Positions 41,854 through 51,327 of a stretch of DNA of 64,000 nucleotides are shown piece after piece. How positions within the stretch are numbered: position 1 is the stretch's first letter; each line of letters begins with the position of its first letter. A program made the position numbers and the translations under genes. The notes beneath the pieces are model-generated. The model was not told where the DNA came from, made no database searches, and saw only the letters and a program-made list of their open reading frames with translations. Origin of the DNA: Bacteroidota bacterium (GTDB taxonomy: Bacteria; Bacteroidota; Bacteroidia; Cytophagales; Cyclobacteriaceae); NCBI GenBank assembly GCA_023428695.1, contig JAEYWY010000028.1, forward strand, positions 62,001 to 126,000. The letters run 5' to 3'.

Positions 41854-43557
41854 TTAGAGGTTCATTTTCTTCATTTCGCTTACAGCATAATCACAAGCCC
41901 TTGCAGTAAGCGCCATATACGTAAGCGATGGATTCTGACACCCCGCGGAGGTCATTGCAGATCCATCAGTGACAAACACGTTCTTGCAGGCGTGAACCTG
42001 ATTCCACTTGTTCAGGACCGATGTTTTCGGGTCTTTACCCATCCGTGCAGTACCCATCTCGTGGATGCCCAGCCCCACACCAATCTTGCGGTCGAAGGTA
42101 GCAACGTTTTTGTATCCGGCCGCGTCCAGCATTTCAGCGGCGTCATTCACCATGTCCTTGCGCATCTTCAATTCGTTTTCCCTGAGAATAGCGTCGAAGG
42201 TGAGCGTAGACAGTCCGTACTTGTCCTTGATATCCTTGTTGAGTGTGACATAATTCTCATGATACGGGAGTATCTCTCCAAAACCTACTATGCCGATACC
42301 CCAGCCACCGGGTTTGGCAACAGCTTCCTTAAGCCCTTTCCCGATGCTGAGTTCTGCGACCATGTTGGACCAACCCTGACGGCTCGCGCCACCCTGGTAA
42401 CCAAAACCACGAAGGTAGTCGCGTTTGTCATTGCCCATGTTTCTGAATCTGGGGATATACAATCCGTTCGCACGTCTGCCGCTGTAGTACTTGTCTTCGA
42501 ATCCATCTACTTGTGCACTCGCGCCTGCCGAAAGATGGTGATCCATAATGTTATGACCAAGTTCACCACTGTCGTTTCCAAATCCGTTCGGGAAGCGATT
42601 CGAGATTGAATTCAGCATGATGAAAGTCGACCCGAAGGTCGACGCACACAGGAAGATTACGCGGGCAAAGTATTCGGTTTGTTCCCCGGTCTCTGCATCG
42701 AGAACCTTAACCCCGGTGGCCTTGCCCTGTTTTTCATCGTAGACCAGTTCGTACACGATGGAGTTTGGCCGGAGTGTCATGTTCCCGGTCTTTTGCGCAG
42801 CCGGTAGTGTGCCTGCATTGCTGCTGAAATATCCGCCGTACGGACATCCGCGACTGCAAAGATTCCGGTACTGACATGTCCCACGCAACGGACTGTGCGG
42901 TAGTGGTGCCGTTGCATTGGCTGTTCGTCCGATAATCAGCGCACGGTTAAACCGGGTCTTGAGTTTCTCCTTCAGATCAAGTTCAACACAGTTCAATTCC
43001 ATTGGCGGAAGGAATTTTCCGTCCGGCAAATGCGCGAGGCCATCACGGGAACCGCTTACACCAACGAAGGTTTCCACGTAATCGTACCACGGTTCGAGAT
43101 CTTTGTAACGGACAGGCCAGTCAACAGCGATACCTTCGCGGGCATTTGCTTCGAAGTCGAGGTCGCTCAGACGATAACTCTGACGCCCCCACATAATGGA
43201 CCGGCCACCAACGTGGTAACCGCGCATCCAGTCGAAGCGGTTGACTTCCGTGTATGGATTTTCGAGATCGTTTACAAACCAATGTTTCGTCGCTTGTGAT
43301 ACTGTGTATCCTGTCCTTGCCTGCTTATGTTGTTGTTTCAGATCTTCCTGCGTTGCCCTTCCGGCGTATGGGAAATCCCATGGGTCTTTCGTCGCTGTTG
43401 GATAGTTTGGATGTTCTACCATCCGGCCACGCTCCAGGACCAGCGTCTTCAAACCTTTCTCTGTGAGTTCCTTGGCGGCCCAACCTCCGCTTATTCCCGT
43501 GCCGATTACAATGGCGTCAAATGTGTTTTTCTTTTCAGCGTCAGTGTTGAGATTCAT
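41854..43557 (-). CDS. GMC family FAD-dependent oxidoreductase
   Basis: 567 residues. FAD-binding GxGxxG near the N-terminus (Gly19, Gly21, Gly24 in VIGTGISGGWAAKE, with LERG at the strand end). GMC features include GRSIMWG, a Cys-rich CQYRNLCSRGCPYGG segment, and the C-terminal HEMGTARMG plus QNPSLTYMALT (catalytic His/Asn region). It would oxidise a sugar, polyol or alcohol; the acceptor is probably a cytochrome or quinone. The cluster of Cys may bind iron-sulfur or disulfides. No signal peptide is visible, fitting hitch-hiker Tat export with its small subunit. Confidence 0.92.
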   Translation of the reverse strand: MNLNTDAEKKNTFDAIVIGTGISGGWAAKELTEKGLKTLVLERGRMVEHPNYPTATKDPWDFPYAGRATQEDLKQQHKQARTGYTVSQATKHWFVNDLENPYTEVNRFDWMRGYHVGGRSIMWGRQSYRLSDLDFEANAREGIAVDWPVRYKDLEPWYDYVETFVGVSGSRDGLAHLPDGKFLPPMELNCVELDLKEKLKTRFNRALIIGRTANATAPLPHSPLRGTCQYRNLCSRGCPYGGYFSSNAGTLPAAQKTGNMTLRPNSIVYELVYDEKQGKATGVKVLDAETGEQTEYFARVIFLCASTFGSTFIMLNSISNRFPNGFGNDSGELGHNIMDHHLSAGASAQVDGFEDKYYSGRRANGLYIPRFRNMGNDKRDYLRGFGYQGGASRQGWSNMVAELSIGKGLKEAVAKPGGWGIGIVGFGEILPYHENYVTLNKDIKDKYGLSTLTFDAILRENELKMRKDMVNDAAEMLDAAGYKNVATFDRKIGVGLGIHEMGTARMGKDPKTSVLNKWNQVHACKNVFVTDGSAMTSAGCQNPSLTYMALTARACDYAVSEMKKMNL

Positions 43558-43746
43558 GAATCAGATTTTCTGCTAAAATTGAATTTTGAACTAAAACAAT
43601 TTGGCAATTTATACTAACGGTGAAATTTTGTTCAGCAATGTAAGATTATTGCAGATTATTATTCTTTCATATGATGAGTGGCAATGACGATCCGTGAATT
43701 GAAATTTCTCCCTGTGTGTGGGATTTACACGACTGTAGGGCGTCCG

Positions 43747-45618
43747 TTATTGATCGATGATTTCCGAAAGAATCAGCCATCGTTCGGTTTTCACGTCGAT
43801 GTCGTTATTGATTTCTTCGAGCTCCTTCGACCAGGCAGTCAGTTGTGTATGATCTGTTTCGCCTGAACTCATAAGCTGCGTGAGTTCTTCCTTTCGTGTT
43901 TCCAGCACCGCGATTTGTTTCTGGAGTTGTTCGTACTCCTGTTTTTCTTTAAAGGATGCCTTTCGTTTTGCAACTGGAACTTCCTGAGGTTCAGCATTTT
44001 TTTTCACTTCCACCTCCGGAACTACAACCTCGTCCGTGTCGGTAAGCCAGGCCCGGTAATCAGTATAATTCCCGTTGAAATGGCGAATTGCGCCATCGCC
44101 TTCGAACACGAACAGCTGATCAACCAGGTGATCCATGAAATAACGATCATGCGAAACGAGTAACAGGCATCCGGTGAACTTCTCGAGAAAGTCTTCGAGT
44201 ACATTCAGGGTGTCGATATCAAAGTCGTTTGTCGGTTCATCGAGGATCAGAAAGTTTGGGTTTGTAACCAGCAGTTTCAGCAATTGCAGTCGCTTCTTTT
44301 CGCCACCGCTGAGCTTGCCCACATACGTGTATTGCTTCTCAGGAGGAAACAGAAAATTGTCGAGGAATTTTGAAGCCGAAACCTGAGAACCATCCGAAAG
44401 TGTGATGAACTCTGCGATCTGTTTTACTTCTTCAATCACACGATTGTCATTGTTCAGACTAATCGCTTCCTGTGTGAAGTAGCCGAACTTTGTCGTTACG
44501 CCCGGGGTGATCTCACCGGAATCGGGAGTTGTCCTTCCCGTAATCATATCCAGAAACGTGGACTTACCGGCGCCGTTCTTGCCGACCACACCGATCCGGT
44601 CGCCTTTCTTGAACACGTATGAAAAGTCCTTCACAAGTGTGAGTGAACCGAACTTCTTATTGAGTTGTTCCACTTCAAGGATTTTTCCGCCCTGGCGCGC
44701 CTCCTTGATATCAAGTTCAAGCTTGTCCTTACGTAAATCCTGCGAAGCCTTTTCCTGTAGTTCATGAAATGCCTCAATGCGGTATTTTGCTTTCGTACCG
44801 CGCGCTTTCGGCTGGCGTCGCATCCATTCAAGTTCCTTTCGTAAGAGATTGCGCGCTTTCGTCACTTCAGCTTTCAGTATACTCTCACGCTGCTCTTTCT
44901 TTTCGAGGAAGTACGCATAATTTCCTTTGTACCGGAACAACTGACCACGATCAAGTTCGATGATCTCTGTTGCGACTGCATCCAGAAAGTAGCGGTCGTG
45001 GGTTACCATGATGAGCGTAATGTCTGTACCCTGAAGGTAGTTCTCCAACCATTCAATGGCGGACAGATCGAGATGGTTGGTCGGCTCATCCATGATGATC
45101 AGATCCGGTTCGAGCAGTAGAAGCTGCGCAAGAAAGATTCGCTTCTTTTGCCCACCGGAAAGCTCGCCGAATGATTTGTCTAAATCCGGAACTCCGAGTC
45201 GTTCGATTATTTCGTGAACTTTGGCTTCGTAATCCCACGCATTGAGTTCTTCCATCTGCACCAGTACACGCTGCATGCGGTCGGGATCCGCATCCGGATG
45301 CGCGATACAAGCTTCGTACTCTTTTACTACCCTTGCGATATCATTGGCATCGCTGAAAAGAATTTCCTTCACTGCGGTTTCCGGGGCCACGGAAGGTTGT
45401 TGCGTCAGATAGCCGATACGTATCCCCTGGCGCGTGCTTACTTTTCCAATATCGGGTTCAATCTCACCGGTGAGTATGCGTAACAAAGTGGTTTTCCCTG
45501 CCCCATTGTTACCGACGAGGGCAAACTTCTCACCCTGCGAAATACCGAGTGAGATATCCTTAAACAACCACTTGTCGTGATACGATTTGGCTACCGATTC
45601 TGCTGAAAGTAAGTTCAA
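43747..45618 (-). CDS. Uup-like ABC-F ATPase
   Basis: About 623 residues. Two ATP-binding domains, with Walker A VGNNGAGKTT and VGKNGAGKST and signatures LSGGQKKR and LSGGEKKR, are joined by the ABC-F linker (EWMRRQPKARGTKAKYRIE). A C-terminal coiled coil (KQEYEQLQKQIAVLETRKEEL) is typical of Uup. ABC-F proteins act on ribosomes or branched DNA rather than transport. I chose TTG (45618) as start because it precedes NLLSAESVAKSYHDKW at the right distance from the first domain; the ATG at 45720 would overlap the upstream gene and add 34 unlikely residues. Confidence 0.88.
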   Translation of the reverse strand: MNLLSAESVAKSYHDKWLFKDISLGISQGEKFALVGNNGAGKTTLLRILTGEIEPDIGKVSTRQGIRIGYLTQQPSVAPETAVKEILFSDANDIARVVKEYEACIAHPDADPDRMQRVLVQMEELNAWDYEAKVHEIIERLGVPDLDKSFGELSGGQKKRIFLAQLLLLEPDLIIMDEPTNHLDLSAIEWLENYLQGTDITLIMVTHDRYFLDAVATEIIELDRGQLFRYKGNYAYFLEKKEQRESILKAEVTKARNLLRKELEWMRRQPKARGTKAKYRIEAFHELQEKASQDLRKDKLELDIKEARQGGKILEVEQLNKKFGSLTLVKDFSYVFKKGDRIGVVGKNGAGKSTFLDMITGRTTPDSGEITPGVTTKFGYFTQEAISLNNDNRVIEEVKQIAEFITLSDGSQVSASKFLDNFLFPPEKQYTYVGKLSGGEKKRLQLLKLLVTNPNFLILDEPTNDFDIDTLNVLEDFLEKFTGCLLLVSHDRYFMDHLVDQLFVFEGDGAIRHFNGNYTDYRAWLTDTDEVVVPEVEVKKNAEPQEVPVAKRKASFKEKQEYEQLQKQIAVLETRKEELTQLMSSGETDHTQLTAWSKELEEINNDIDVKTERWLILSEIIDQ

Positions 45619-45688
45619 ACGATTCTGAATTAAGGCGGCAAAAATAAGATAAAATCCGGATGACCAACGCGAAGTATTCTGAAGAGAC

Positions 45689-48600
45689 TCAGAAAAGGAA
45701 TCCCAGCCTGACATAGCCAAGAGTTCCTTCCTCAGAGTGGCCTGCTTCGACGGACAGCACTGTCAGGTTAAACGGTGTAAACCAGATTCCACCGCCCCAG
45801 CCCTTGTGCCATTTGTTTGAACTGCCACCCGCGGACGGATCAATTCCGGTTTCGTCCTTGTACCACACTCGTCCGAGATCGTGAAATGCAAGAATGCCCA
45901 CCGATGCTGGAAACAGGTAGGTCTTCACAGAAAACAGCTTCGCCCGCATTTCAAGGTTCGCATACATCTTGCTGTCGCCATAAAAGCGGGTTTTTCTGAA
46001 ACCGCGCAGGTCTGTTCGCCCACTGAGAATCTGCGCCTGGTAAAACTCCGCGTGGCCAAAGGTGCGACCGCCACCGATCCGGCCAGCAAACACGAGCTTG
46101 CCAGATGGAATTAACGAATGGTATAGTGCAACGGCTGCCTCATACGCATGGAAGTCATACGCAAGTCTGTCAAGGCCGTTCATGCTTCGCCCCTCCAGGG
46201 TAATGTAGGTACCCCTTGATGTGAACTTCGGATCGTTTCGTTGGTCCGCCTCAAAACGTATCACCAGGCCGGCGAAGTCGTTCTCTTCTCCAAAGAGCTG
46301 GTAATCCAGTCCTGAGGCATATTCTTTAACAAACCGGTCGCTTTCTCCGGGGTCTTCAACGTTGAGGTGTTGGTATGCCGGACCGATACTAAGCTCAGCA
46401 GAACCAAATAATTTCCGCCGCAACGCCACGTCCAAACGCACCTCCCGGAAACGAAATCGGTAATAATCAATCGCGTCGTCCACATTTACAAATTGATCTT
46501 CATCAATGTCCTTGTTGAAGACTGTTTCGTTGCCGAGTCCGAAAAAGTTATTGACATAATTCGGGCTCTTGATATCTGCGTCAATCGAAAGCCCCCACTT
46601 GCCGATTACATCCGTGAAGTCTCCACGATACAGGATGTTGTACGAATTTGTGCGCGGAGCCACGCTGGCCAGGAAGATGTGACGTGCCTTGAATGGATCC
46701 TTGCGAAAGCCTTCAGTCTGATAAAGAAACCCGCCTCCGAAAAACAAACCATCATCGGGATTGAACTGTCCGTAAAGTAGTGGCGCCAGTCTGTCCGGTT
46801 GGTAACTTTTCCGGTCATAGAGATTCACATCGGGCTGATTTGATGTTTTATCCTGCAGCTCCTTCCCACCTACGACAACATCGGTATCCCGATTATCATA
46901 GTAGAGTGTCTTTCGGCGAAACGATGCGACCGTTGAGTTGTCGTTGACAGAATCGCGGCCGGGACCTCCGATGATTCGGACCAGTATGCTTTTCGATGCA
47001 TTGCCCGTGACGATGAACTGGTCGTCACCATGCAAGCCATATATCTGAATCTCCTTTGTTTCCGATTGACGAAGCGTTCGCGAATAGAAACTACGACTTT
47101 GTTCGCCCTTCTTGTTGATCTTGAATCCCTCTACGGTGACGTCGCCGCTCTCCAGCCGGTGTATCAGGAAACGTTCCGTTTTGTTCGATCCCACCACGCT
47201 TACCTCACGCGAAAGGTATCGATTCATAAACTGCGCATAGTGTGTGAGTTTCTCTCGTCGTGCCTTGAGCTTGCTGATAATCTCAGGTCCGTCAAGCTTG
47301 TATACCTCTTCCGGCCATTGCCCAATAGCTGCTTCGATCACATCATCGGTGAGCTCATTCTTCAGCGCTTCTGCCTCTTCAATCCACACCGACTCCTCGA
47401 GTTCGTTCAGGAATGTCCGATCGAAATGTCTTGCGTTGAAAGCAACACCAGGAATCCAGTTGATATCATTATCGAAGCCCTCGAATTTTGGCAATGCCCA
47501 CCTGCGGCTCCAGACCTTTGGAAGAATGCCTTCGTTGACGAAAAATGCCTGGTCGCGGTCGCGTGGTATGGGCCGAAAAATCTCAAGCTTGCCCCTTTCC
47601 TGTGTGGCCCATCGCCACTGATCGTCGTGGCGGTCCCAGTCTCCAATCCACAGATCAAAAAGCCGGGAGCGCGCTACGAAACGTTGGTCGACCCGGTTGT
47701 CAGTGTCGTCAGCGAGCTTTTCTAAAACTTTACTCGTGGAAATAATATTGCTAGAATTGCCGAAAAACGCCTTATCCGACCAATCCTCATCGGGACGTTC
47801 TTCGAAGATCGCCAAAGTGCCTGCAAAGTCCCGGCGGTACTTCCCAAGCAGTGAGTCATCAGCAATGTAGACCAGTTTGGGGTTCGTGTGATAAATACCT
47901 GCCTTGTCCGCCAACTCCGGGATGACCAAAGCGCCATATGGATGCGACGCCGAAATCTGGTCCTGAACCAGATCCTGGGCAAACGTTTTCCGGAACATCT
48001 CGGGCACGGCGCCCTCGGGGTTCTTCTCAACTGAGCGCAGGACGTATTCGCGTCCGGTAGAATCAGCGAGACGCAACGACAGTGTTTGCTGCCCACCACC
48101 TTTCTGAAGAATCTTCAGCCCTTGATTGCTCAATTGAAAAACGGGCACTTTCACCTGAGTCTGCCACGTATCACGATAATTTGAACCAAAGAAGAATCGC
48201 CGTCCCGGACCGGCCGCATATTGGTGGCTCGCGCTGACGGCGACGGTATCCTGTTCCAATAGTTTTACAGCGTCAGGTGATGAAAGCAGTTGTCTTACAG
48301 GAGCAAGTTCCGCGGTATGCACAACCTTGCCGGTCGTGAAATCGTCGTCCACCTGCCAGTATTCGAGGTGTGCACTCCCATCTGTTGTGAAAATAACCTT
48401 TACGAAGCCCTTCACTCCTTTTGCATACTGCGCGTATCGCCCTTTTCTTACGTGACCCGTTTTGCTGCCCGAACCGCTCACAATGTGATGCGCACTGTCC
48501 TTTACGATATGCTGCAACGCATGCTCATGCCCGGCGACATACAAGGAACCCGGGTACTGAGCCAGAAGTCTTTGAATTGCCTTGCTGTATTGATTGTAGT

Positions 48601-49480
48601 TAACATGTTTTATATCCTGAGGATGCCCCAACAGCGACCGATACAGCGGATAAATCGAGCCCACCACCGGCATCGGTACGTAGAGTGCGGGATGCAGATC
48701 AACCAATGGAAAGAGATGATCCTGCAAAGTGAAAACTCCGCCGTGGTCGCCGTAGCTGATCACAGGATGATGTGCGGCGAGAACGATCCGTTTACCATGG
48801 TTCCTTTCGAAAGCATCCTGCAGCAACACGAGCAGTGTATTCGGATCCTTTGCCATGCAGTCGCTTTCTTCTCCTGGCTTTTCATAAGCATGCAGTATCC
48901 ATTGTGAGTCGATGATTAATAAAACCAGGTCTTCCGAAAGTTGCAGTTCAACAGGTCCCGGACATCCATCACGCGGGTACATGATGATGTTTTCGTTCCG
49001 CAAAGAATCAATAAACAATTGTTGATTCAATACGAACTCCCAGCCACTCCTGCTCCACCGTTGCCAGTCGTGATTACCCGGAATGAAAATTCCTTTTGCA
49101 TCGAGTCCGGAGATCCAGCCAGCCTGCGTGCGAAGGATTTCTTCACCACGTGAACGCGCCTTGTGACCTTCAGCGGGTAAACCAAAGGGATAGATATTAT
49201 CACCCAGATAAATGACGGTTGATTTTATGCCCGCCTTTTCAACTTCACGCCGGAGCACGTCTCCTATCGGCGAGTCTTTGATGACCGGTTCGCCACAATC
49301 CCCAATCAAAAACAATGTATAGTTGACTCCTGCCTCCTGGGCCGGGCACACGAAGGCCTTGAACGTCAGTAGAAACGTCAACGCCAGACATACATTGAAG
49401 CGCGCAAAGGGATGATCGATAGTACGCCTATGGTGTGGCATCCGGTTATGGACCTTCATCTCTGAAGCAGTCGATTCCAT
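45689..49480 (-). CDS. Giant exported phosphoesterase, kinase-like and outer-membrane barrel protein
   Basis: 1263 residues. A signal peptide follows a long charged start (true start may be the ATG at 49441); hydrophobic core about 29-45. Residues about 55-380 are a calcineurin-like phosphoesterase: GDCGE, YLGDNIYP, IPGNHDW (135-139), LAAHHPV and AGHEHA. Residues about 430-760 resemble an atypical kinase fold: Lys486 in YVLRSVEKNP, GDWDRHDDQW (613-622) and PRDRDQAF (639-646), like CotH/HipA-type motifs. The C-terminal about 400 residues are BamA/surface-antigen-like strands ending in GYVRLGFLF. Substrates are unknown; the kinase-like call is mine and needs structural support. Confidence 0.8.
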   Translation of the reverse strand: MESTASEMKVHNRMPHHRRTIDHPFARFNVCLALTFLLTFKAFVCPAQEAGVNYTLFLIGDCGEPVIKDSPIGDVLRREVEKAGIKSTVIYLGDNIYPFGLPAEGHKARSRGEEILRTQAGWISGLDAKGIFIPGNHDWQRWSRSGWEFVLNQQLFIDSLRNENIIMYPRDGCPGPVELQLSEDLVLLIIDSQWILHAYEKPGEESDCMAKDPNTLLVLLQDAFERNHGKRIVLAAHHPVISYGDHGGVFTLQDHLFPLVDLHPALYVPMPVVGSIYPLYRSLLGHPQDIKHVNYNQYSKAIQRLLAQYPGSLYVAGHEHALQHIVKDSAHHIVSGSGSKTGHVRKGRYAQYAKGVKGFVKVIFTTDGSAHLEYWQVDDDFTTGKVVHTAELAPVRQLLSSPDAVKLLEQDTVAVSASHQYAAGPGRRFFFGSNYRDTWQTQVKVPVFQLSNQGLKILQKGGGQQTLSLRLADSTGREYVLRSVEKNPEGAVPEMFRKTFAQDLVQDQISASHPYGALVIPELADKAGIYHTNPKLVYIADDSLLGKYRRDFAGTLAIFEERPDEDWSDKAFFGNSSNIISTSKVLEKLADDTDNRVDQRFVARSRLFDLWIGDWDRHDDQWRWATQERGKLEIFRPIPRDRDQAFFVNEGILPKVWSRRWALPKFEGFDNDINWIPGVAFNARHFDRTFLNELEESVWIEEAEALKNELTDDVIEAAIGQWPEEVYKLDGPEIISKLKARREKLTHYAQFMNRYLSREVSVVGSNKTERFLIHRLESGDVTVEGFKINKKGEQSRSFYSRTLRQSETKEIQIYGLHGDDQFIVTGNASKSILVRIIGGPGRDSVNDNSTVASFRRKTLYYDNRDTDVVVGGKELQDKTSNQPDVNLYDRKSYQPDRLAPLLYGQFNPDDGLFFGGGFLYQTEGFRKDPFKARHIFLASVAPRTNSYNILYRGDFTDVIGKWGLSIDADIKSPNYVNNFFGLGNETVFNKDIDEDQFVNVDDAIDYYRFRFREVRLDVALRRKLFGSAELSIGPAYQHLNVEDPGESDRFVKEYASGLDYQLFGEENDFAGLVIRFEADQRNDPKFTSRGTYITLEGRSMNGLDRLAYDFHAYEAAVALYHSLIPSGKLVFAGRIGGGRTFGHAEFYQAQILSGRTDLRGFRKTRFYGDSKMYANLEMRAKLFSVKTYLFPASVGILAFHDLGRVWYKDETGIDPSAGGSSNKWHKGWGGGIWFTPFNLTVLSVEAGHSEEGTLGYVRLGFLF

Positions 49481-49514
49481 TACTGGAATATTTTTTACAT
49501 TAGGCCTTTAAACT

Positions 49515-50756
49515 ATGGAAACAAAACTGATTGCTAAAGCGAAAGCCCTTGCCGAAAAGACATTTTCCGGCGAAGCCTTCGAAAAGCACAACTTTCATAA
49601 TATTCATCATACGGAAGATGTGGTAAGGGCGGCCGAGCATATCGGAAAAAAAAGTGAGTTGACCGATGATGAATTGGAATCAGTTCTCATCGCGGCCTGG
49701 CTCCATGACATTGGCTACGAACAGGGTTCCTCCAACCATGAAGCAGTCGCTGCCGAAAAAGCAAAGAAGATGCTTGAAGAGGAAGGTGCCAGCGAACAAA
49801 AGATAAGGGATGTAGTCGGAGCCATCGAGTCAACCAAAATGCCTCAGCAACCCACAACGATCATAGGGAAAGTATTATGTGATGCAGACCTTTTCCACTT
49901 GTCTACGGATAAGTGTGAGGAGAACGGTCTTAATCTGCGTTCCGAATGGAAATCGTTGGGCTTCAAAGATATGAGGGACGAGGAATGGGAACAGTTCAAC
50001 CTTCAGTTCATGGAGAGTCATCGGTATCACACCCGGTATGGACAAACCGTTCTCGAAGAAGGAAAGCAAAAGAACATAAAACGCCTCCGGGAAACATTTG
50101 CGCAAAACGCCGAACAACGCGCCAACGGAGCGGATATTGGCGAGGTTCCGGCCGACGTGGAGTCTCTTGAAAAAGAGGTGAAACGACTACGTGCCAAACT
50201 GGAAAAATCAAAAAAGTCGAAACCGGAACGTGGGGTTGAAACTGTTTTCAGAACCACATCACACAATCACATCATGTTGAGCGAGATGGCGGATAACAAG
50301 GCCAACATTCTCATCACGATAAATTCAATCATACTCTCCATCGTGGTGTCGGTGCTGATTCGAAAACTTGAGGAGAATCCGTACCTTCTGATACCAACGA
50401 TCATGCTGGTAGTTGTTTGTCTTGCGACGACCGTGATCGCGATACTTGCCACGCGACCTATCGTCAACCAGGGTACGTTTACACGCGAAGACATTCACAG
50501 CCGGCGGACAAACCTGCTGTTCTTCGGAAACTTTTTCGGCATGCGGATCGAGGATTATGAATGGGGAATGAAAGAGTTGATGAAGGATGCCGACTACCTT
50601 TACGGGAGCCTTATTAAGGACATCTATTTTCTGGGAAAAGTCCTGGGACGCAAATACAAATATCTTCGGCTCGCGTACAACGTCTTCATGTACGGATTCG
50701 TACTTTCAATCCTGTCATTCATGATTGCCCTGGCGGTATCGGGTGAACATCTTTGA
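49515..50756 (+). CDS. HD phosphohydrolase fused to a Pycsar-type membrane effector
   Basis: 413 residues. Residues about 1-200 form an HD domain: HNIHHTEDV (His31/His32), WLHDIGY (His64, Asp65), NHEAVAAEKA and CDADLFH (Asp125). A charged coiled coil follows (about 208-235). The C-terminal part (about 245-413) matches the Pycsar effector (PycTM/DUF5706) family: SEMADNKANILITINSIIL, two hydrophobic helices, and a final FMYGFVLSILSFMIALAV. Pycsar effectors damage the membrane on sensing cUMP or cCMP. No cyclase is in the window, so this may be a housekeeping relative in which the HD part hydrolyses a nucleotide. Confidence 0.85.
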   Translation: METKLIAKAKALAEKTFSGEAFEKHNFHNIHHTEDVVRAAEHIGKKSELTDDELESVLIAAWLHDIGYEQGSSNHEAVAAEKAKKMLEEEGASEQKIRDVVGAIESTKMPQQPTTIIGKVLCDADLFHLSTDKCEENGLNLRSEWKSLGFKDMRDEEWEQFNLQFMESHRYHTRYGQTVLEEGKQKNIKRLRETFAQNAEQRANGADIGEVPADVESLEKEVKRLRAKLEKSKKSKPERGVETVFRTTSHNHIMLSEMADNKANILITINSIILSIVVSVLIRKLEENPYLLIPTIMLVVVCLATTVIAILATRPIVNQGTFTREDIHSRRTNLLFFGNFFGMRIEDYEWGMKELMKDADYLYGSLIKDIYFLGKVLGRKYKYLRLAYNVFMYGFVLSILSFMIALAVSGEHL

Positions 50757-50766
50757 TAGCAGGATT

Positions 50767-51327
50767 ATGCCTACAAAATCAGGAGACGTCAAAGATATGG
50801 ATCAGCATATCCGCAACATGTTGCAGCGCGTGCAAATGCATCCTGACGCATACCGGATTGTTGATTATATCGGCGATGACCAAGCCAGGTTTGACGCCCT
50901 CATTCGAAACTTCATCGCCGGACCGTACCGGATTACACAGCGAGCTTCGTGGCCGTTGACTAAGTGCGTTGAGCGTTTTCCATCCCTGGCGAAGTCCCAC
51001 CTGCCAACGTTCATAAAAGCACTCGCCTCTGACGGTCACCCGGCAGTGCGACGCAACATGCTGCGAAGCCTTCAATACATCAAAATTCCCCCACGGTATT
51101 ACAGCAGACTTGTGAAGTTGTGTGAATCAATTCTTCGGGGGAGCGAACCGATTGCCATTCAGGTGTTCGCGATGGAAGTATGGGCGCAAATCGCAGAAGC
51201 GTTACCGGAGTTACAGATCGAATTATGCACAATTCTCGAGGAACGTTTGCCTTATGGTTCGGCTGGCTACCGGAACCGCGCCATGAAGATTCTGAAACGC
51301 TTCAAACGGAAAGCGCAGCCGTACTAA
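50767..51327 (+). CDS. HEAT-repeat-like hypothetical protein
   Basis: 186 residues from MPTKSGDVKDM. An all-helical protein with HEAT-like pairs (RFDALIRNFIAGPYRITQRA, SLAKSHLPTFIKALASDGH, VRRNMLRSLQYIKI, IQVFAMEVWAQIAEALPEL). It ends in a strongly basic tail (MKILKRFKRKAQ). No enzymatic motif is visible. It starts 10 bases after the HD-Pycsar gene, so the two are cotranscribed; a role as adaptor is possible but unproven. It overlaps the convergent TPR gene by 4 bases at its stop. Confidence 0.7.
   Translation: MPTKSGDVKDMDQHIRNMLQRVQMHPDAYRIVDYIGDDQARFDALIRNFIAGPYRITQRASWPLTKCVERFPSLAKSHLPTFIKALASDGHPAVRRNMLRSLQYIKIPPRYYSRLVKLCESILRGSEPIAIQVFAMEVWAQIAEALPELQIELCTILEERLPYGSAGYRNRAMKILKRFKRKAQPY

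Noticed and set aside
47030..47725. 231-codon frame antisense to the giant phosphoesterase gene
   Set aside because: Explained by codon bias of the opposite strand; no conserved motif.
49481..49514. Very short divergent gap as evidence of a wrong start for the phosphoesterase gene
   Set aside because: A downstream ATG at 49441 is plausible, but nothing in the sequence excludes the longer start, so it is kept with a note.
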